In this document: positions 8,319 through 16,887 of the stretch, one piece after another
Layout of the letters: each line of letters starts with the position of its first letter
Position numbering within the stretch: position 1 is the first letter of the stretch
DNA from: Bog-756 sp963730685
GTDB taxonomy: Bacteria > Actinomycetota > Acidimicrobiia > Acidimicrobiales > RAAP-2
DNA length: 64,000 nt
Direction of reading: 5' to 3'
Assembly (NCBI GenBank): GCA_963730685.1
Contig: CAVSSP010000001.1
Span: forward strand, 1,116,001 to 1,180,000
Position numbers and translations under genes: made by a program
The notes under the pieces: generated by a model
The model's database searches: none
The model's input: the letters and a program-made list of their open reading frames with translations, nothing else
What the model was told of the DNA's origin: nothing

Positions 8319-9032
8319 TGGAGCACGACATCATCATGAGGACCCTGGTCGAACTGGCCGACACCCTGGTCGAGGACTTCGACGTGGTCGATCTGTTGAC
8401 GATCCTGACCGACCGCTGCGTCGAGGCGCTCGATGTCTCCGCCGCCGGCCTGCTCCTGGCCTCGGCCGGGGGCGACCTCCGGGTGATCGCCTCGTCCAGC
8501 GAGGCCCTGCGGGTGGTGGAGCTCTTCGAGCTGCAGCGGGCCGAAGGCCCGTGCTGGGACTGCTGTCGCACCGGGGAGCCCGTCGGTGCGGCCGGTATCG
8601 ACTCGATGCGGGCGACGTGGCCCCGCTTCACCCCGCCGGTCATCGAGGCCGGTTTCGCATCGGCCTCGGCAGTCCCGCTGCGTCTCCGTGGCGACGTCAT
8701 CGGCGCGCTCGAACCTCTTCCGTGTCGATCCGATCGGCCTCGCCCCCGATGACGTCCTGGCGGCCCAGGCCCTGGCGGACGTGGCCACCATCGCCGTGTT
8801 GCAGTACCGGGCTGGACGTGAGGTCCCACTGGTGGACAGGCAGCTCGCCCTGGCGCTCAACACCCGGATCCTTGTCGAGCAGGCCAAAGGCGTGCTCTGC
8901 CAACGGGTCGGGGTCGATTCGGAGGAAGCGTTCCTGTTGATGCGTGAGTACGCTCGCAGTCATGACCGGCACCTCACCGATGTGGCCCGCGGGGTGATCG
9001 GTGGGGTGCTCATGGCTGATGTCGCCCCGTAA
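8318..9032 (+). CDS. GAF-ANTAR regulator, one-base frameshift at about 8711
   Basis: The GAF part runs from MEHDIIMRTLVELADTLVED to GDVIGAL in one frame, including EGPCWDCCRTGEPV. It continues one base later as NLFRVDPIGLAPDDVLAAQA and a clear ANTAR domain (ALNTRILVEQAKGVLCQRVG, AFLLMREYARSHDRHLTDVA). The family consensus is GALNLF, so one surplus base in CTCGAAC at 8711 explains the break. The span of 715 nt is 3n+1, giving 237 residues once corrected. It is the second member of a coupled pair. The C-terminal A-K-G-V-L and R-x-x-A-R are classic ANTAR residues, in better shape than in its partner. Confidence 0.85.
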
Positions 9033-9086
9033 CCCTCGGGGAGCCGGCGGTGAAGGGTCCCGGGGCCGGGACATCGGGACCGGCCG

Positions 9087-9587
9087 GTGATCCGGGCCAT
9101 CGCCGCCATCGACGACCGGTTGGGGTTGGGGACCGACGCCGGCATCCCCTGGACCGTCCCGGCAGACGTCGTCCACTTTCGTGCAGCCACGGCCGGCGCC
9201 GACGTGTTGATGGGGTTTGCCACCTACTCCGAGTTCGATCGGCCGATGCCCGACCGCGTGAACTACGTCGCCACGGCCAGCGGCCGCACCCTGCGGGACG
9301 GATTCCGGCCGGTCGGCGACGTCACGGGGTTCCTCACCGGCGACCACCCCGGCGACCTGTGGGTCATCGGCGGCGCCGGGCTCTATGCCTCGACCTTGTC
9401 GCTGACCGACGAGCTGTGGCTGACCCGTGTGGCCGGGGACTACAAATGCACGAAATTCTTCCCCGTGTTCGAGGATGCGTTCGAGCTGGTCAGCGACGAG
9501 CCCTCCCCGTCGGTGGAGGGCGTCCCCCCCATCCGCTTCCAGACATGGCGACGGATGGGGGGGACCGGAGTGCTTCGCCCTACTTGA
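9087..9587 (+). CDS. folA: Dihydrofolate reductase
   Basis: Reduces dihydrofolate to tetrahydrofolate with NADPH. 166 residues, the usual size. The N-terminal IRAIAAIDDRLGLGTDAGIPW contains the conserved G-I-P-W. ADVVHFRAATAGADVLMGFATY matches the helix B and cofactor-loop region, and LWVIGGAGLYASTLSLTDEL is the conserved V-I-G-G-x-x-x-Y motif. The residue after PW that is normally the acidic proton relay falls in TVPADVVHFR, where D is present. No thymidylate synthase is nearby. It ends 8 nt inside the convergent gene at 9580. Confidence 0.9.
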   Translation: MIRAIAAIDDRLGLGTDAGIPWTVPADVVHFRAATAGADVLMGFATYSEFDRPMPDRVNYVATASGRTLRDGFRPVGDVTGFLTGDHPGDLWVIGGAGLYASTLSLTDELWLTRVAGDYKCTKFFPVFEDAFELVSDEPSPSVEGVPPIRFQTWRRMGGTGVLRPT

Positions 9588-10017
9588 AGGTGTGGTTCAC
9601 GGCCTTGGCCACGTACGTGGGCAGCGCGGCATCGATCTTGGTGCCCTGGGCGGCGGTGAGCTTGTGGTCGTTGACAGCGGTGGTGACCTTGGCATCGGCT
9701 GCGGTCACGAGGGCGTTGACCACGGTCTGGGGGCTCACGCCGTGCTCAGTGGCGACGTCGGCGATGGACTTGCCCGTGCGCAGCTCGGTCACGAGCGCCT
9801 TCGGCGTGACACCGATGGTCTTGGCGCTGATGGCGACCCCGTCCCTCCGGATCTCCCTCTTGTGGGCACGCAGCCAGGCACGTGCCGGGTGCTTGGCGGT
9901 CGACGCCGTGGCGGTGGCGGCGGCGGGGGTGCTGGCGAAGGCGGTGCCGGTGGAGGCGATACCGCCGACCAGGAGGGCTCCGCCGATGGCGATGGGCGCA
10001 ATGAACTTCTTCAACAC
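9580..10017 (-). CDS. Small secreted protein with helical repeat
   Basis: 145 residues. ATG 10017 follows a ribosome site (AAGGAG). A signal peptide (MLKKFIAPIAIGGALLVGG ... AFA/S) is followed by an Ala/Thr-rich linker, then a basic helical domain: ARAWLRAHKREIRRDGVAIS, then two helix-turn-helix-like units, VTPKALVTELRTGKSIADVA and VSPQTVVNALVTAADAKVTT. Secreted proteins of this kind are common in Acidimicrobiia and have no assigned role. It overlaps the 3' end of folA by 8 nt. Confidence 0.75.
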   Translation of the reverse strand: MLKKFIAPIAIGGALLVGGIASTGTAFASTPAAATATASTAKHPARAWLRAHKREIRRDGVAISAKTIGVTPKALVTELRTGKSIADVATEHGVSPQTVVNALVTAADAKVTTAVNDHKLTAAQGTKIDAALPTYVAKAVNHTFK

Positions 10018-10085
10018 GGTGTGCTCCTTATCGATGAACTGGACTGAGGATGTTCCTCACTCCTGGACACGATGTCGGTCGAACC

Positions 10086-10697
10086 TTACGGATTGATGGT
10101 GGAAGTGTGAGGATTGTGTGAGTTCGTCCCAGGTGGCGGCCGCATCCTCGAGCTGAAGGCGGCGTGCAGCTCGATGAGGCTGTCCTCGAGGCCGGCGATG
10201 TTCCTGGCCAGCTGCTCGAGCTGGGGAACCCCTTCGGGGAACAAGTCCGAACGGGCACCTCGCTTGGCCCGCCTGCTCATCATGTCTGTCGCCGCCAGGG
10301 TGTCGTCCGACTCCGACAGCGACCACCCGCTGTGGATCACCTCGTTGCGACGCCTCCGCTGGACGTTGGCGCGCTGCCGCCAGCGCACGAAGGTGTCGAG
10401 CAGATCGTCGGTGTCGTCGTGCGCGGCGAGCAGGGCTTCGATCGTCTCCCACACGTTCTCCACCCGCTGACCGGCCACCACGGCCTGGGCCAGGGTCTCG
10501 TCGTGACTGCCGACCAGCTCCATCAGCACCAGACCCGAGGCGATCTCGACCGACGACCAGTTCACGGCGATGCGCCCGATGGCCTCGAGGAGTTCCGCCT
10601 CGGGAGTCGCGGTCGGACGCGGTGCGTTGCCGGAGCGGATCCTGCCCGGGAACCTGAGCAGCCTGCGGGCCAGGCTCGTCCTTCCCGCCGGGTCCAT
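10086..10697 (-). CDS. Helical protein with HEPN-like RNxxxH motif
   Basis: 203 residues from ATG 10697; the start is uncertain. It is all-helical and acidic or charged, with no signal peptide. A central segment, QRRRRNEVIHSGW, contains R-N-E-V-I-H, which fits the Rx4H (R-N-x-x-x-H) active-site motif of HEPN ribonucleases. The preceding helices (VEIASGLVLMELVG, VWETIEALLAAHDDTDD) are compatible with the HEPN four-helix bundle. HEPN proteins cleave RNA in defence and toxin systems or are structural relics. No nucleotidyltransferase partner lies next to it. Assignment rests on motif and helicity only. Confidence 0.6.
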   Translation of the reverse strand: MDPAGRTSLARRLLRFPGRIRSGNAPRPTATPEAELLEAIGRIAVNWSSVEIASGLVLMELVGSHDETLAQAVVAGQRVENVWETIEALLAAHDDTDDLLDTFVRWRQRANVQRRRRNEVIHSGWSLSESDDTLAATDMMSRRAKRGARSDLFPEGVPQLEQLARNIAGLEDSLIELHAAFSSRMRPPPGTNSHNPHTSTINP

Positions 10698-11153
10698 ACC
10701 ATCAGTCTGCCACCGGTCAGCCTTCCGGGCGGGAGGACCGGAGGTTCCCGTGGCCTGACCTGGGTGACTGGCGGTGGGCGCCGGGGAGTGGGTACGGTGC
10801 CGCCGCCCGGGTCGGTTGACCGGTTTCCGCCAACTGATCCCGACCCGGGCCCTCTTCCGGGCCGGCCGGGACGAACGGAGGTGGAGCCCCCTCCACCTGG
10901 ACTCCGAGGAGATCCAGGTCCAGATTCGACAGACCGTGCCGGAGGAGTAAAGTTGCCGGCAGGCGGTTCGATGGCTGGGTTCCACAGTCACCAGGCCGTA
11001 TGCCGGTTCGACAGAGAGCGGCAGCGGGCCTCGGCGTCGAGCGCCCGACGGTTTCTCGCCGGGTGCGACGGGTATCCAACAGTAGGGCAGCCCCCGAATG
11101 GGATGATGTTGTGGTATGCCCCCCAGTGCCGATCGCAGTAGACGAGGAACGCC
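10698..11153. other. 456-bp gap with no supported gene
   Basis: Between two divergent genes. Short ORFs occur on both strands (an 81-codon plus-strand frame ending at 11141 behind a GGAGGAG, and a minus-strand frame with CDRHWGAYHN), but neither is convincing. The length upstream of 11154 leaves room for a long 5' leader. I recognise no riboswitch. Confidence 0.4.
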
Positions 11154-11873
11154 GTGAAACGAATAGTCATCGCCGCAGCCATTGTCCTCGCCGCCGCCGG
11201 AGCGGCCGTGACCACGACAGCGTCGGCCGCCTCGGCGGCACCCGCCGGCCCGGGCGTGGTCCTGCACCCCGTCATCACCTTCGATGATGTCGCCCACCAG
11301 GTGACACTCACCATTCCGACGACGCCGTGCCCGGCCGCCATGCCGGAGTGCATCTGGAAGTTCTTCCTCAACGAGCCGAAGCTGTCGGTCGACGTGACCA
11401 CGGTGTACTCGGAGCCGGGGGCGTCGGGAACGCTGACCATTCCGTATCCGGACGCCTTCTGCGGGGTCATCCAGGCCGACGCCTACATCGGGGGGCCGCC
11501 ATGGGTGCCGCAGCGTGGGTTCCAGCACACCATCAGCGACTGCACCTCCACGCCCGTGACACCGCCGAGTCCTCCGTCCAACACCCCGGTCACCCCGGCC
11601 CCGATTGTCCCGGCGGCGACCACGCCGCCGCCGGCCAGTCCTCCCGCCGATGCGGCGACGGTGACCCCCTCCGCAGCGCCCGTCGTCGCCGCCACCAGCG
11701 CCCAGCCGGTGACCACGGCCACCGCCCCTCCGGCAACTCCTGCCCACGTCGCCCCGGTGGCGACCCAACTGCCCTTCACCGGGCTGGATGTCGAGCCGCT
11801 CCTGTTCATCGGGATGGGGTTGGTGCTCCTGGGCCTCTACCTGATGCTCGGGCGCCGGAGCACCACCGACTGA
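11154..11873 (+). CDS. Secreted LPFTG surface protein (sortase-type anchor)
   Basis: 239 residues. GTG 11154 sits behind GAGGAAC. The signal peptide ends ASAASAAPA. A folded domain (about 28-130) holds conserved cysteines (TPCPAAMPECIW, DAFCGV, SDCTST), followed by a long Pro/Thr/Ala spacer (about 130-205). The C-terminus is a classic sorting signal: QLPFTG, a hydrophobic helix (LLFIGMGLVLLGLYLML) and a short basic tail GRRSTTD. The protein should be cleaved at LPFTG and attached to the cell wall, or left as a membrane anchor if no sortase recognises it. No sortase gene is in this window. Confidence 0.8.
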   Translation: MKRIVIAAAIVLAAAGAAVTTTASAASAAPAGPGVVLHPVITFDDVAHQVTLTIPTTPCPAAMPECIWKFFLNEPKLSVDVTTVYSEPGASGTLTIPYPDAFCGVIQADAYIGGPPWVPQRGFQHTISDCTSTPVTPPSPPSNTPVTPAPIVPAATTPPPASPPADAATVTPSAAPVVAATSAQPVTTATAPPATPAHVAPVATQLPFTGLDVEPLLFIGMGLVLLGLYLMLGRRSTTD

Positions 11874-12012
11874 GCAGGACCGGCTGACCGGGGCCGGCTG
11901 ACCGGCTGATCGGGTCCGGTTGCCCGCAACCGGACCGCTCGACCAATGGGAGTGGAACCTACCGCTCCTTCCGTGCAGCCCACATCACCGGTTCCGTACC
12001 GCTGACGCGCCC

Positions 12013-12056
12013 CGCCCCGGTCCTCCGTAGCGGGTGGGGCACGGAGGACCGGGGCG
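12013..12056. terminator. Bidirectional hairpin terminator
   Basis: Perfect 16-bp inverted repeat (CGCCCCGGTCCTCCGT at 12013-12028 and its complement at 12041-12056) with a 12-nt loop. It lies between the convergent ends of the LPFTG gene and the repeat-protein gene. There is no U-tract, as is usual in high-GC actinobacteria. Confidence 0.8.
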
Positions 12057-12115
12057 GTGGTCACATGGCGTGGCGGAGGTCGGGTCGGACTGACCCCGTA
12101 CCCCGCCGGGTACTG

Positions 12116-14005
12116 CTAGTGCGACCCGTAGAACGGTGCCCCGAAGGCGAACACACCGCCGTCGCCGGCCACCAGCCAGTAGCCGCCGGTGGCATTGTCG
12201 GTGGCCATGCCCACGATGGGTGCCACCAGGGTCTCACCCCCGGTGGAGCCGTGGAAGGCGGCATTGCCGAAGGCGAAGATGCCACCGTCGGAGGCGACGA
12301 ACCAGTAGCCGGCCCCGTTGGCGGTGGCCGTCATGCCGTTGACGGGCCGGTTGAGGACCTTGTCGCCGGTCGAGCCGTAGAACGGAGCACCGAAGGCGAA
12401 GATGCCACCGTCGGAGGCCACCTCCCAGTAGCCACCGGTGGCGAAGTCCGGCGTGATGCCGACCACCGGCTTGTTGAGGTGCTTCCCGCCCTCTGAGCCG
12501 TGGAAGGCGGCGTCACCGAAGGCGAAGATGCCACCGTCGGAGGCCACCAGCCAGTAGCCCTTGCCGTCCTTGGTGGGAGCGATGTCCACCACCGGCTTGT
12601 TGAGAGGCTTGCCACCCATCGAGCCGAAGAAGCCGGCGTCGCCGAAGGTGAAGGTCCCACCGTCGGAGGCCACCAGCCAGTAGCCCTTGCCGTCCGGCGT
12701 GGCCACGATGTGGTCGATGGGGGCGTTCAGCTGCTTGCCGGCCAGCGAGCCGTAGCTCACCGCGCTGCCGTGGGGGGAGATGTCACCGGTGGAGTTGGTC
12801 AGCCAGTAGCCGGTGCCGTTCGGCACCGAGGCCATCCCGACCACGGGGCTCGCCAGCGATCCGTTGGGAACCGGACTCGGACCGGGGCTCGACACCGGGT
12901 TCGGCGTCGGGTTGGGAGCCGGGGGCGCGGCCGGTGTCACCAGGTTGGACGGCGCCGACGCGGCACCGGTGCCGACACCGTTGACGGCCGCCACCGTGAA
13001 GCTGACCGGGGTGCCGTTGGCGAGTCCGGTGACCGTGGAGCCGGTCACGTTGCCCACGGTGACCGGTGTACCGGTCGACGGCGTGATGACGTAGCCGGTG
13101 ATGGCCGAGCCGCCGGTCGACACCGGCGCCGTCCAGGCCACGTTGGCGCTGCCGTTACCGGCCGCGGCGGCGACGCCGGTCGGGGCACCGGGCACCGTGG
13201 CGGCGCCGACGTTCTCATTGAAGGTGCCGGTCAACGCCGTCCCCTGGACCGACACGGTCACCGTGAACGCACCGGCGACGCCGTTGGCCGTCATTGCCGT
13301 GGCCGTGGCCCGACCCACCGAATCGGTGTTGACCGTGGTGGTACCGGTGCCGTTGGCGAAGGTGGCCGACGCGCCGCTGAGACCGGGGACCACAGTGAAC
13401 GTGGTCGGGGCCCCGTAGAACAGGTTGGCGGGCACGGCCGAGTCCTGGACCAGCGTGCTCAGGTGGTTGGTGAAGGTGCTGTTCACCGGAGTGGTCTGGT
13501 TGTTGGTCGATCCCGTCAGGATGGCCGTGGTCGGGGTGCCGATCGAGTAGGTCGAACTCGTCACCGCCGTCGAGTCCGCCGACGTGGCGACGCTCAACGT
13601 GTTGTTGCCGGCCGTCGGGTTGATGACCCCGGCGATGGTCACGGTCACCGGCGCGTTCACCGCAGTGGTCGCCACCCCTGTGGTGATGGTCACACTGGCG
13701 CCGCCGCCGCTCGCCACCGGGACCAGCGAGTGGCCCTGGGCAGTGGCGGCGTAGTCGCTGGCCAATGAGGGAAGGGTGCCGCCAGAGGCGGTGATGGTGA
13801 TGGTGCCGCCACTGGGCAACAGGTCGGTGGACCTGAAGGTCACCGTGTAGGTCGCGGTGGCCGACGCTGCGATGGTGGAGAGCGTCACGGACACTGGCCC
13901 GACCGATCCGGTCCCGGCGAAGGCGGCCGGTGCCGCTCCCGCCACGGTGCCCACGATGATTGCGGCGGCGCCGAGCGCGGCGCCGATTGCTCGTATGTTG
14001 CGCAT
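12116..14005 (-). CDS. Secreted fibronectin-III protein with 'GYWLVASDGG' repeat domain
   Basis: 629 residues. I chose ATG 14005 for its AGGAG ribosome site and the signal peptide directly after it (MRNIRAIGAALGAAAIIVG to AFAG). Residues about 35-280 are a Ser/Thr/Ala-rich beta region. About 285-370 is a fibronectin type III domain (PGAPTGVAAAAGNGSANVAW ... SAITGYVITP). A Pro-rich linker follows, then from about 390 six repeats of ~40 residues with the consensus GYWLVASDGGIFAFGDAxFxGSxGG. These repeats probably form one beta-propeller. The C-terminal module is shared with the G1 peptidase at 47765. The role is unknown; adhesion or surface-layer binding is my guess. Confidence 0.85.
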   Translation of the reverse strand: MRNIRAIGAALGAAAIIVGTVAGAAPAAFAGTGSVGPVSVTLSTIAASATATYTVTFRSTDLLPSGGTITITASGGTLPSLASDYAATAQGHSLVPVASGGGASVTITTGVATTAVNAPVTVTIAGVINPTAGNNTLSVATSADSTAVTSSTYSIGTPTTAILTGSTNNQTTPVNSTFTNHLSTLVQDSAVPANLFYGAPTTFTVVPGLSGASATFANGTGTTTVNTDSVGRATATAMTANGVAGAFTVTVSVQGTALTGTFNENVGAATVPGAPTGVAAAAGNGSANVAWTAPVSTGGSAITGYVITPSTGTPVTVGNVTGSTVTGLANGTPVSFTVAAVNGVGTGAASAPSNLVTPAAPPAPNPTPNPVSSPGPSPVPNGSLASPVVGMASVPNGTGYWLTNSTGDISPHGSAVSYGSLAGKQLNAPIDHIVATPDGKGYWLVASDGGTFTFGDAGFFGSMGGKPLNKPVVDIAPTKDGKGYWLVASDGGIFAFGDAAFHGSEGGKHLNKPVVGITPDFATGGYWEVASDGGIFAFGAPFYGSTGDKVLNRPVNGMTATANGAGYWFVASDGGIFAFGNAAFHGSTGGETLVAPIVGMATDNATGGYWLVAGDGGVFAFGAPFYGSH

Positions 14006-14421
14006 GGAAACTCCTGTTCGAACCGAGTATCCACGGAGGACACCCCTGCCAATGTGCCTACTGGTCGAGCTGGCCGAAGCCGTCACCAGGTTGCCGGTGC
14101 ACGGGACGCAGGCCGTCCGTCGGCCACCGAGGACGTGACCCGATGGGGATCATCGGGTGTGGGCCGTCGGTGGTGGACGAGCCGGTCGAAAGGAGTGGAC
14201 GCGCCGCCGACGGGGAGTGCATGACAACGGTTTGCCGCCTCGTGTCTTGCCCCTTCAGCATCGCGCCCCTGCCCCCTGCCCTTCGCAAAACAACCTTCGT
14301 TGGGCAACGTATCCACGGCGCCGGTGGCTTGGCAATGACCCCCCCTCGGAAATGGCCCGAATTGACGGAAAGCGTCGCGCTACGTGGTGGCTAGATCACC
14401 CCGTGTAGCCGAGGGGCTGGT
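14006..14421. other. 416-bp gap upstream of the repeat-protein gene
   Basis: No convincing gene on either strand. A relatively AT-rich patch near 14285-14310 on the minus strand (with direct TTGCCC / TTGCGAAGGGC motifs) may be part of the promoter or leader of the gene starting at 14005. Confidence 0.35.
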
Positions 14422-14907
14422 TCACGCCGGCGTGGCCGGGCCGGTCGGCCGGTCGTCCTTCGGCAACCGCGACAGCGCGTCCTGGAGGGCGGCGATCAGC
14501 TGGTCGTCCTGGGCCTTGAGGTGCTTTTGGATCTCCATCGCTTCGCTCAGGATCGCCTCGGCGTCCTTGTAGGTGTTCTCCGAGCGGGCGTCGGATGCCG
14601 ACGCGGCGATGTTCTGCCCGACGATGATGATCGACAACAGCACCAGCTGCAGGAAGGTCTGCGCGATCCAGGCGATGATGCCCTCGCCGCCCGGCTTCAG
14701 CGCGGCGGGCAGGCCGACCAGGGCCAGCGCCGCAAACGCGTAGGCGCACCACATGGTCCCGACGCCGTCGGTGATCTTGACCGCCAGCCACGAGTTGAAC
14801 CGGACACTCATGTTGGCTCTGACGATGTCCGCCGTCTTGACCGGACCGTCGCGGTGCTCGAGACGCTCGATCGTGTGGGGATGAGGCACGTGGATGTAGC
14901 CGGCCAT
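14422..14907 (-). CDS. DUF1003-like inner membrane protein
   Basis: 161 residues from ATG 14907 (ribosome site GAGAGG). A hydrophilic start is followed by VRFNSWLAVKITDGVGTMW, two transmembrane helices (about 60-80 and 90-115, the second LVLLSIIIVGQNIAA), and a charged helical tail (SENTYKDAEAILSEAMEIQK). Two helices with an x-x-G-Q-N after the second recall DUF1003, where the equivalent sequence is S-Q-N. Function unknown. It follows the COG4705-like gene on the same strand across an 84-bp gap. Confidence 0.7.
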   Translation of the reverse strand: MAGYIHVPHPHTIERLEHRDGPVKTADIVRANMSVRFNSWLAVKITDGVGTMWCAYAFAALALVGLPAALKPGGEGIIAWIAQTFLQLVLLSIIIVGQNIAASASDARSENTYKDAEAILSEAMEIQKHLKAQDDQLIAALQDALSRLPKDDRPTGPATPA

Positions 14908-14991
14908 GACCACCTCTCTTTCCTTGCCAAGATCCTCCCATGGGAGCCCGCCGCAATCGTGGTTGCGCTCCTCAGAAGCGACGAGGGCCGG

Positions 14992-15759
14992 TCAGCGGTG
15001 GAGTGGTGGGGCGGCCTTTCCAGATCGGCCGGGCACCGACATCACGGCGACGCAGACCACGATGAGCGCGGAGAGTACGAGTGCCACCGGAGCGTCGCCC
15101 AGGGCCAGACCGCCCACGGCGTGCCCCTTGCCCAGCCAGTCGGCGATCGACGCCCCGAGCGGCCGGGTCAGCACATAGGCGATCCAGAACGCCGCGATCT
15201 CGTTCATGTGGAACCGGAAGTACCCGATGGCCGGGACGGCGATGAGCACGGCGAACAGGAGGGCGGATTTCAGGTATCCGATATGGAACGTCGTGGCGGT
15301 CAGGTCGCCCAGCGCGGTACCCATGGCGAACGTGGCCATGACCGCGGCCCAGTAGAACGCCTCGCGACGCGCCGTCGTGATGCTGTGGATGGACAGGGTT
15401 CCCTCGACGCGTTGCCAGACGATGAACACGGCAGCCAGTACGACGGCGAAGAATGGGGTGGAGATGCCGTAGGGGACGCCGAACTGGATGTGCAGGACGT
15501 CGGCGGCCATGGTGCCGGTGACTGCCACCATGACCACGGCGAACCAGTAGGTCCAGGGCACATACCGGTCGGCCCGGAACTGGAGCACCAGTGCCACCAC
15601 CAGCACCATGCCGCTCAGCAGGACGGCGACGACGGGATTGATCTCTTTGACCAGGAAGTCCGAGGTCGACTCTCCCATGGCGGTCGTCAGGAGCTTGGTG
15701 ATCCAGAACAGTGCCGTTATTTCGGGGACCTTGCTCAGGCCCCGGATTCCACGTTCCAT
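14992..15759 (-). CDS. COG4705-like polytopic membrane protein
   Basis: 255 residues and about seven or eight transmembrane helices. The start (KVPEITALFWITKLLTTAMG) and the paired 'EAFYWAAVMATFAMGTALGD' and 'FWIAYVLTRPLGASIADWLG' blocks are the internal repeat of COG4705 membrane-anchored proteins, in which T-K-x-L-x-T-x-x-G-E recurs. Function unknown. Although upstream codons stay open to 15861, ATG 15759 lies 7 nt after a TACGAT -10 box and I take it as the start. Confidence 0.75.
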   Translation of the reverse strand: MERGIRGLSKVPEITALFWITKLLTTAMGESTSDFLVKEINPVVAVLLSGMVLVVALVLQFRADRYVPWTYWFAVVMVAVTGTMAADVLHIQFGVPYGISTPFFAVVLAAVFIVWQRVEGTLSIHSITTARREAFYWAAVMATFAMGTALGDLTATTFHIGYLKSALLFAVLIAVPAIGYFRFHMNEIAAFWIAYVLTRPLGASIADWLGKGHAVGGLALGDAPVALVLSALIVVCVAVMSVPGRSGKAAPPLHR

Positions 15760-15766
15760 GGCTGGC

Positions 15767-15772
15767 ATCGTA
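15767..15772 (-). promoter_or_regulatory. -10 box of leaderless membrane-protein gene
   Basis: TACGAT on the minus strand, 7 nt before ATG 15759. Confidence 0.5.
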
Positions 15773-15871
15773 AGACGGCCGGGCCGCCGTCCGGGGGCAG
15801 CGTCCAAGGCCTGTCGCACAATCCCCGCCGAAGGGGATGGGACCGAGCCGGCCGGGGCCACCGTCGGGTCT

Positions 15872-15934
<63 letters not shown>

Positions 15935-15935
<1 letters not shown>

Positions 15936-16525
15936 TACGCCGGAATGACGGTCCCCACGGCGAGCCGGTCCCTCACCAGTGACCACAGCCGCTCGGACCG
16001 GGTCCTCCACTGCTCGGCCCGGAGCGGCCTCCGGGACGCGGGCCGGCGAAGGGCCAACGGTTCGTTGTGGAGGCTGGGCTCCGGGTGTGCCCCCACCGGA
16101 GGATCGGCCACAGGCCTGTCGAAACGTTGATCGGTGCCCCGGCTGGCCGCAGCCCCCCGGAGGGCGACCTTGAACCAGATGGACTTTCCCGGCCGGTCCG
16201 ACGCGTCGGTGGTACCCCATTCGTCGGACAACTCGTCGACGATGCGGAGTCCCCGGCCGTGTGGCTCCCTGGACGTGGGTGACCGCAGCTCGGGGGACTC
16301 GCCGCTGGCGTCGCTCACCTCCACCCGGATGAACGCCGGGGTCTGATCGATCGCCAGTTCGAAATCGCTGGTGGCATGTACCAGCGCATTGGTGGCGAGC
16401 TCGGACACCATCAAGACCACCGTGCCCCGGACGTCCTCGGGCAATCCGGCCAACGCGTCGGCGACGAACCGCCGGCTCTGACCCACGGACTCGGGAGCGG
16501 CGGCGAAGAGGCGTCGGATCGTCAT
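15935..16525 (-). CDS. Anti-sigma/HATPase_c_2 serine kinase-like regulator (RsbW/SpoIIAB type)
   Basis: 196 residues. ATG 16525 begins 1 nt after the stop of the STAS gene. A GHKL ATPase domain (about 1-125) has the N-box VSELATNALVHATSDF, the G1-like VEVSDASGESPE and a G2 region HGRGLRIVDELSDEWG. RsbW-type proteins bind a sigma factor or other target and phosphorylate the STAS antagonist. The ~70-residue basic C-terminal tail (RPASRRPLRAEQWRTRSERL) is longer than usual and of unknown role. It is the third gene of a three-gene partner-switching operon. Confidence 0.85.
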
Positions 16526-16526
16526 G

Positions 16527-16844
16527 TCAGAGTCCGAACACACCTGTCAGTCCGGTGACCTCGATGGCCTTTCGCACGATGGGCGTGGGGTTGCGCACCT
16601 CCACCGTGCCGAATCGGTTGGCCGTCTGGATCAGTAGGGCGATCCCCGAACTGTCCATGAACCTGAGCCTGCCCAGTTCGAAGACCACCCGATCAGCCGG
16701 TTTGTCGAAGAACGGCTGCATCTCCTTGCGCACGTCGTCGACACTGGCGATGTCCAGCTCACCGATGATGGACATGGTGAGGGTGCCGGTGTCGTCGAGC
16801 ACTCCTTCTGCCCGAGCCGTGGGACTGTCGCGCGAGGTCGTCAT
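16527..16844 (-). CDS. STAS-domain anti-sigma factor antagonist (RsbV/SpoIIAA type)
   Basis: 105 residues; ATG 16844. The STAS fold is clear: LTMSIIGELDIASVDDVRKE, then RVVFELGRLRFMDSSGIALL. The second contains the D-S-S-G-x-x-L phospho-acceptor motif, whose serine is phosphorylated by the partner kinase and dephosphorylated by the PP2C phosphatase upstream. A TATCCT box ends 9 nt before the ATG, but the gene probably also reads through from the phosphatase (43-nt gap). Confidence 0.9.
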   Translation of the reverse strand: MTTSRDSPTARAEGVLDDTGTLTMSIIGELDIASVDDVRKEMQPFFDKPADRVVFELGRLRFMDSSGIALLIQTANRFGTVEVRNPTPIVRKAIEVTGLTGVFGL

Positions 16845-16887
16845 GTCGGTCTCAGGATAACCGTGCCGTGCCGCGACGGGGTTGGGA

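Noticed and set aside
10953..11141. Small plus-strand frame behind GGAGGAG and a minus-strand Cys/His frame (CDRHWGAYHN)
   Set aside because: Only composition supports either; they overlap each other, and no family is recognised.
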